NCBI GenBank assembly: GCA_964603125.1
Contig: CAZRUA010000089.1
Coordinates: forward strand, 1-14,413
DNA length: 14,413 bases
DNA from: CAZRUA01 sp964603125
Lineage (GTDB): Bacteria > Bacteroidota > Bacteroidia > B-17B0 > Aurantibacillaceae
Direction of reading: 5' to 3'
Positions within the stretch are counted from its first letter, which is position 1. Each line of letters begins with the position of its first letter. The notes beneath the pieces are model-generated. The model was not told the DNA's origin. It saw only the letters and a program-made list of their open reading frames with translations, and ran no database searches. Made by a program: the position numbers and the translations under genes. This document shows, piece by piece, positions 14,396 to 14,413 of the stretch.

Positions 14396-14413
14396 TCTTA
14401 CGAAAAACAGTTT

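Overview
This is an AT-rich stretch of about 14.4 kb from a member of the Bacteroidota, most likely a free-living or environmental lineage of the Flavobacteriales/Chitinophagales kind. The evidence is: a Bacteroidota-type ParE; a secreted protein with a C-terminal type IX secretion (T9SS) sorting domain; a PorE-like OmpA-family protein; a GldN-like protein; TAnnTTTG promoter boxes; and almost no Shine-Dalgarno sequences. No phage, plasmid, IS, CRISPR, tRNA or rRNA is visible. The standard bacterial code fits the large genes.

Left part (1-6.2 kb), conserved and envelope genes: the last 13 codons of ychF, then parE with a strong terminator. Next come a convergent KY-type transglutaminase-like secreted protein on the minus strand and, divergent from it, a likely two-gene operon. 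This operon encodes a nine-TPR periplasmic protein and a four-part TPR/beta-propeller/regulatory-like/OmpA protein with the PorE architecture that anchors to peptidoglycan. A second strong terminator closes the operon.

Middle part (6.2-11 kb), accessory surface genes: a small two-helix membrane protein behind a full Bacteroidota promoter (TTG-N19-TATATTTG), a small probable lipoprotein, a minus-strand outer-membrane beta-barrel protein, and an 866-residue T9SS cargo protein with a threefold 51-residue cysteine repeat. The cargo gene ends in a GAAA-loop terminator.

Right part (11-14.4 kb), the least ordinary: a small reading frame broken by an in-frame TGA, an unknown secreted protein, a highly structured intergenic region, and a translationally coupled pair. 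The first gene of the pair encodes an FGE-sulfatase-fold protein resembling GldK/GldJ. The second encodes MORN-type repeats fused to a GldN-like domain. GldK and GldN are the two partners that build the periplasmic T9SS ring. A stand-alone, divergent, MORN-fused version without gldL/gldM is the best candidate here for an undescribed variant system.

Scattered between the accessory genes are GC-rich hairpin repeats (CCTTGTTG..CCGCCGCAGCGGA type) with compensatory stem changes, and a second repeat type built on TAGTGCGG/TTATTGCGG. They look like REP-like intergenic elements. The window ends in such elements, including an 18-bp perfect palindrome and a pair of mutually exclusive hairpins.
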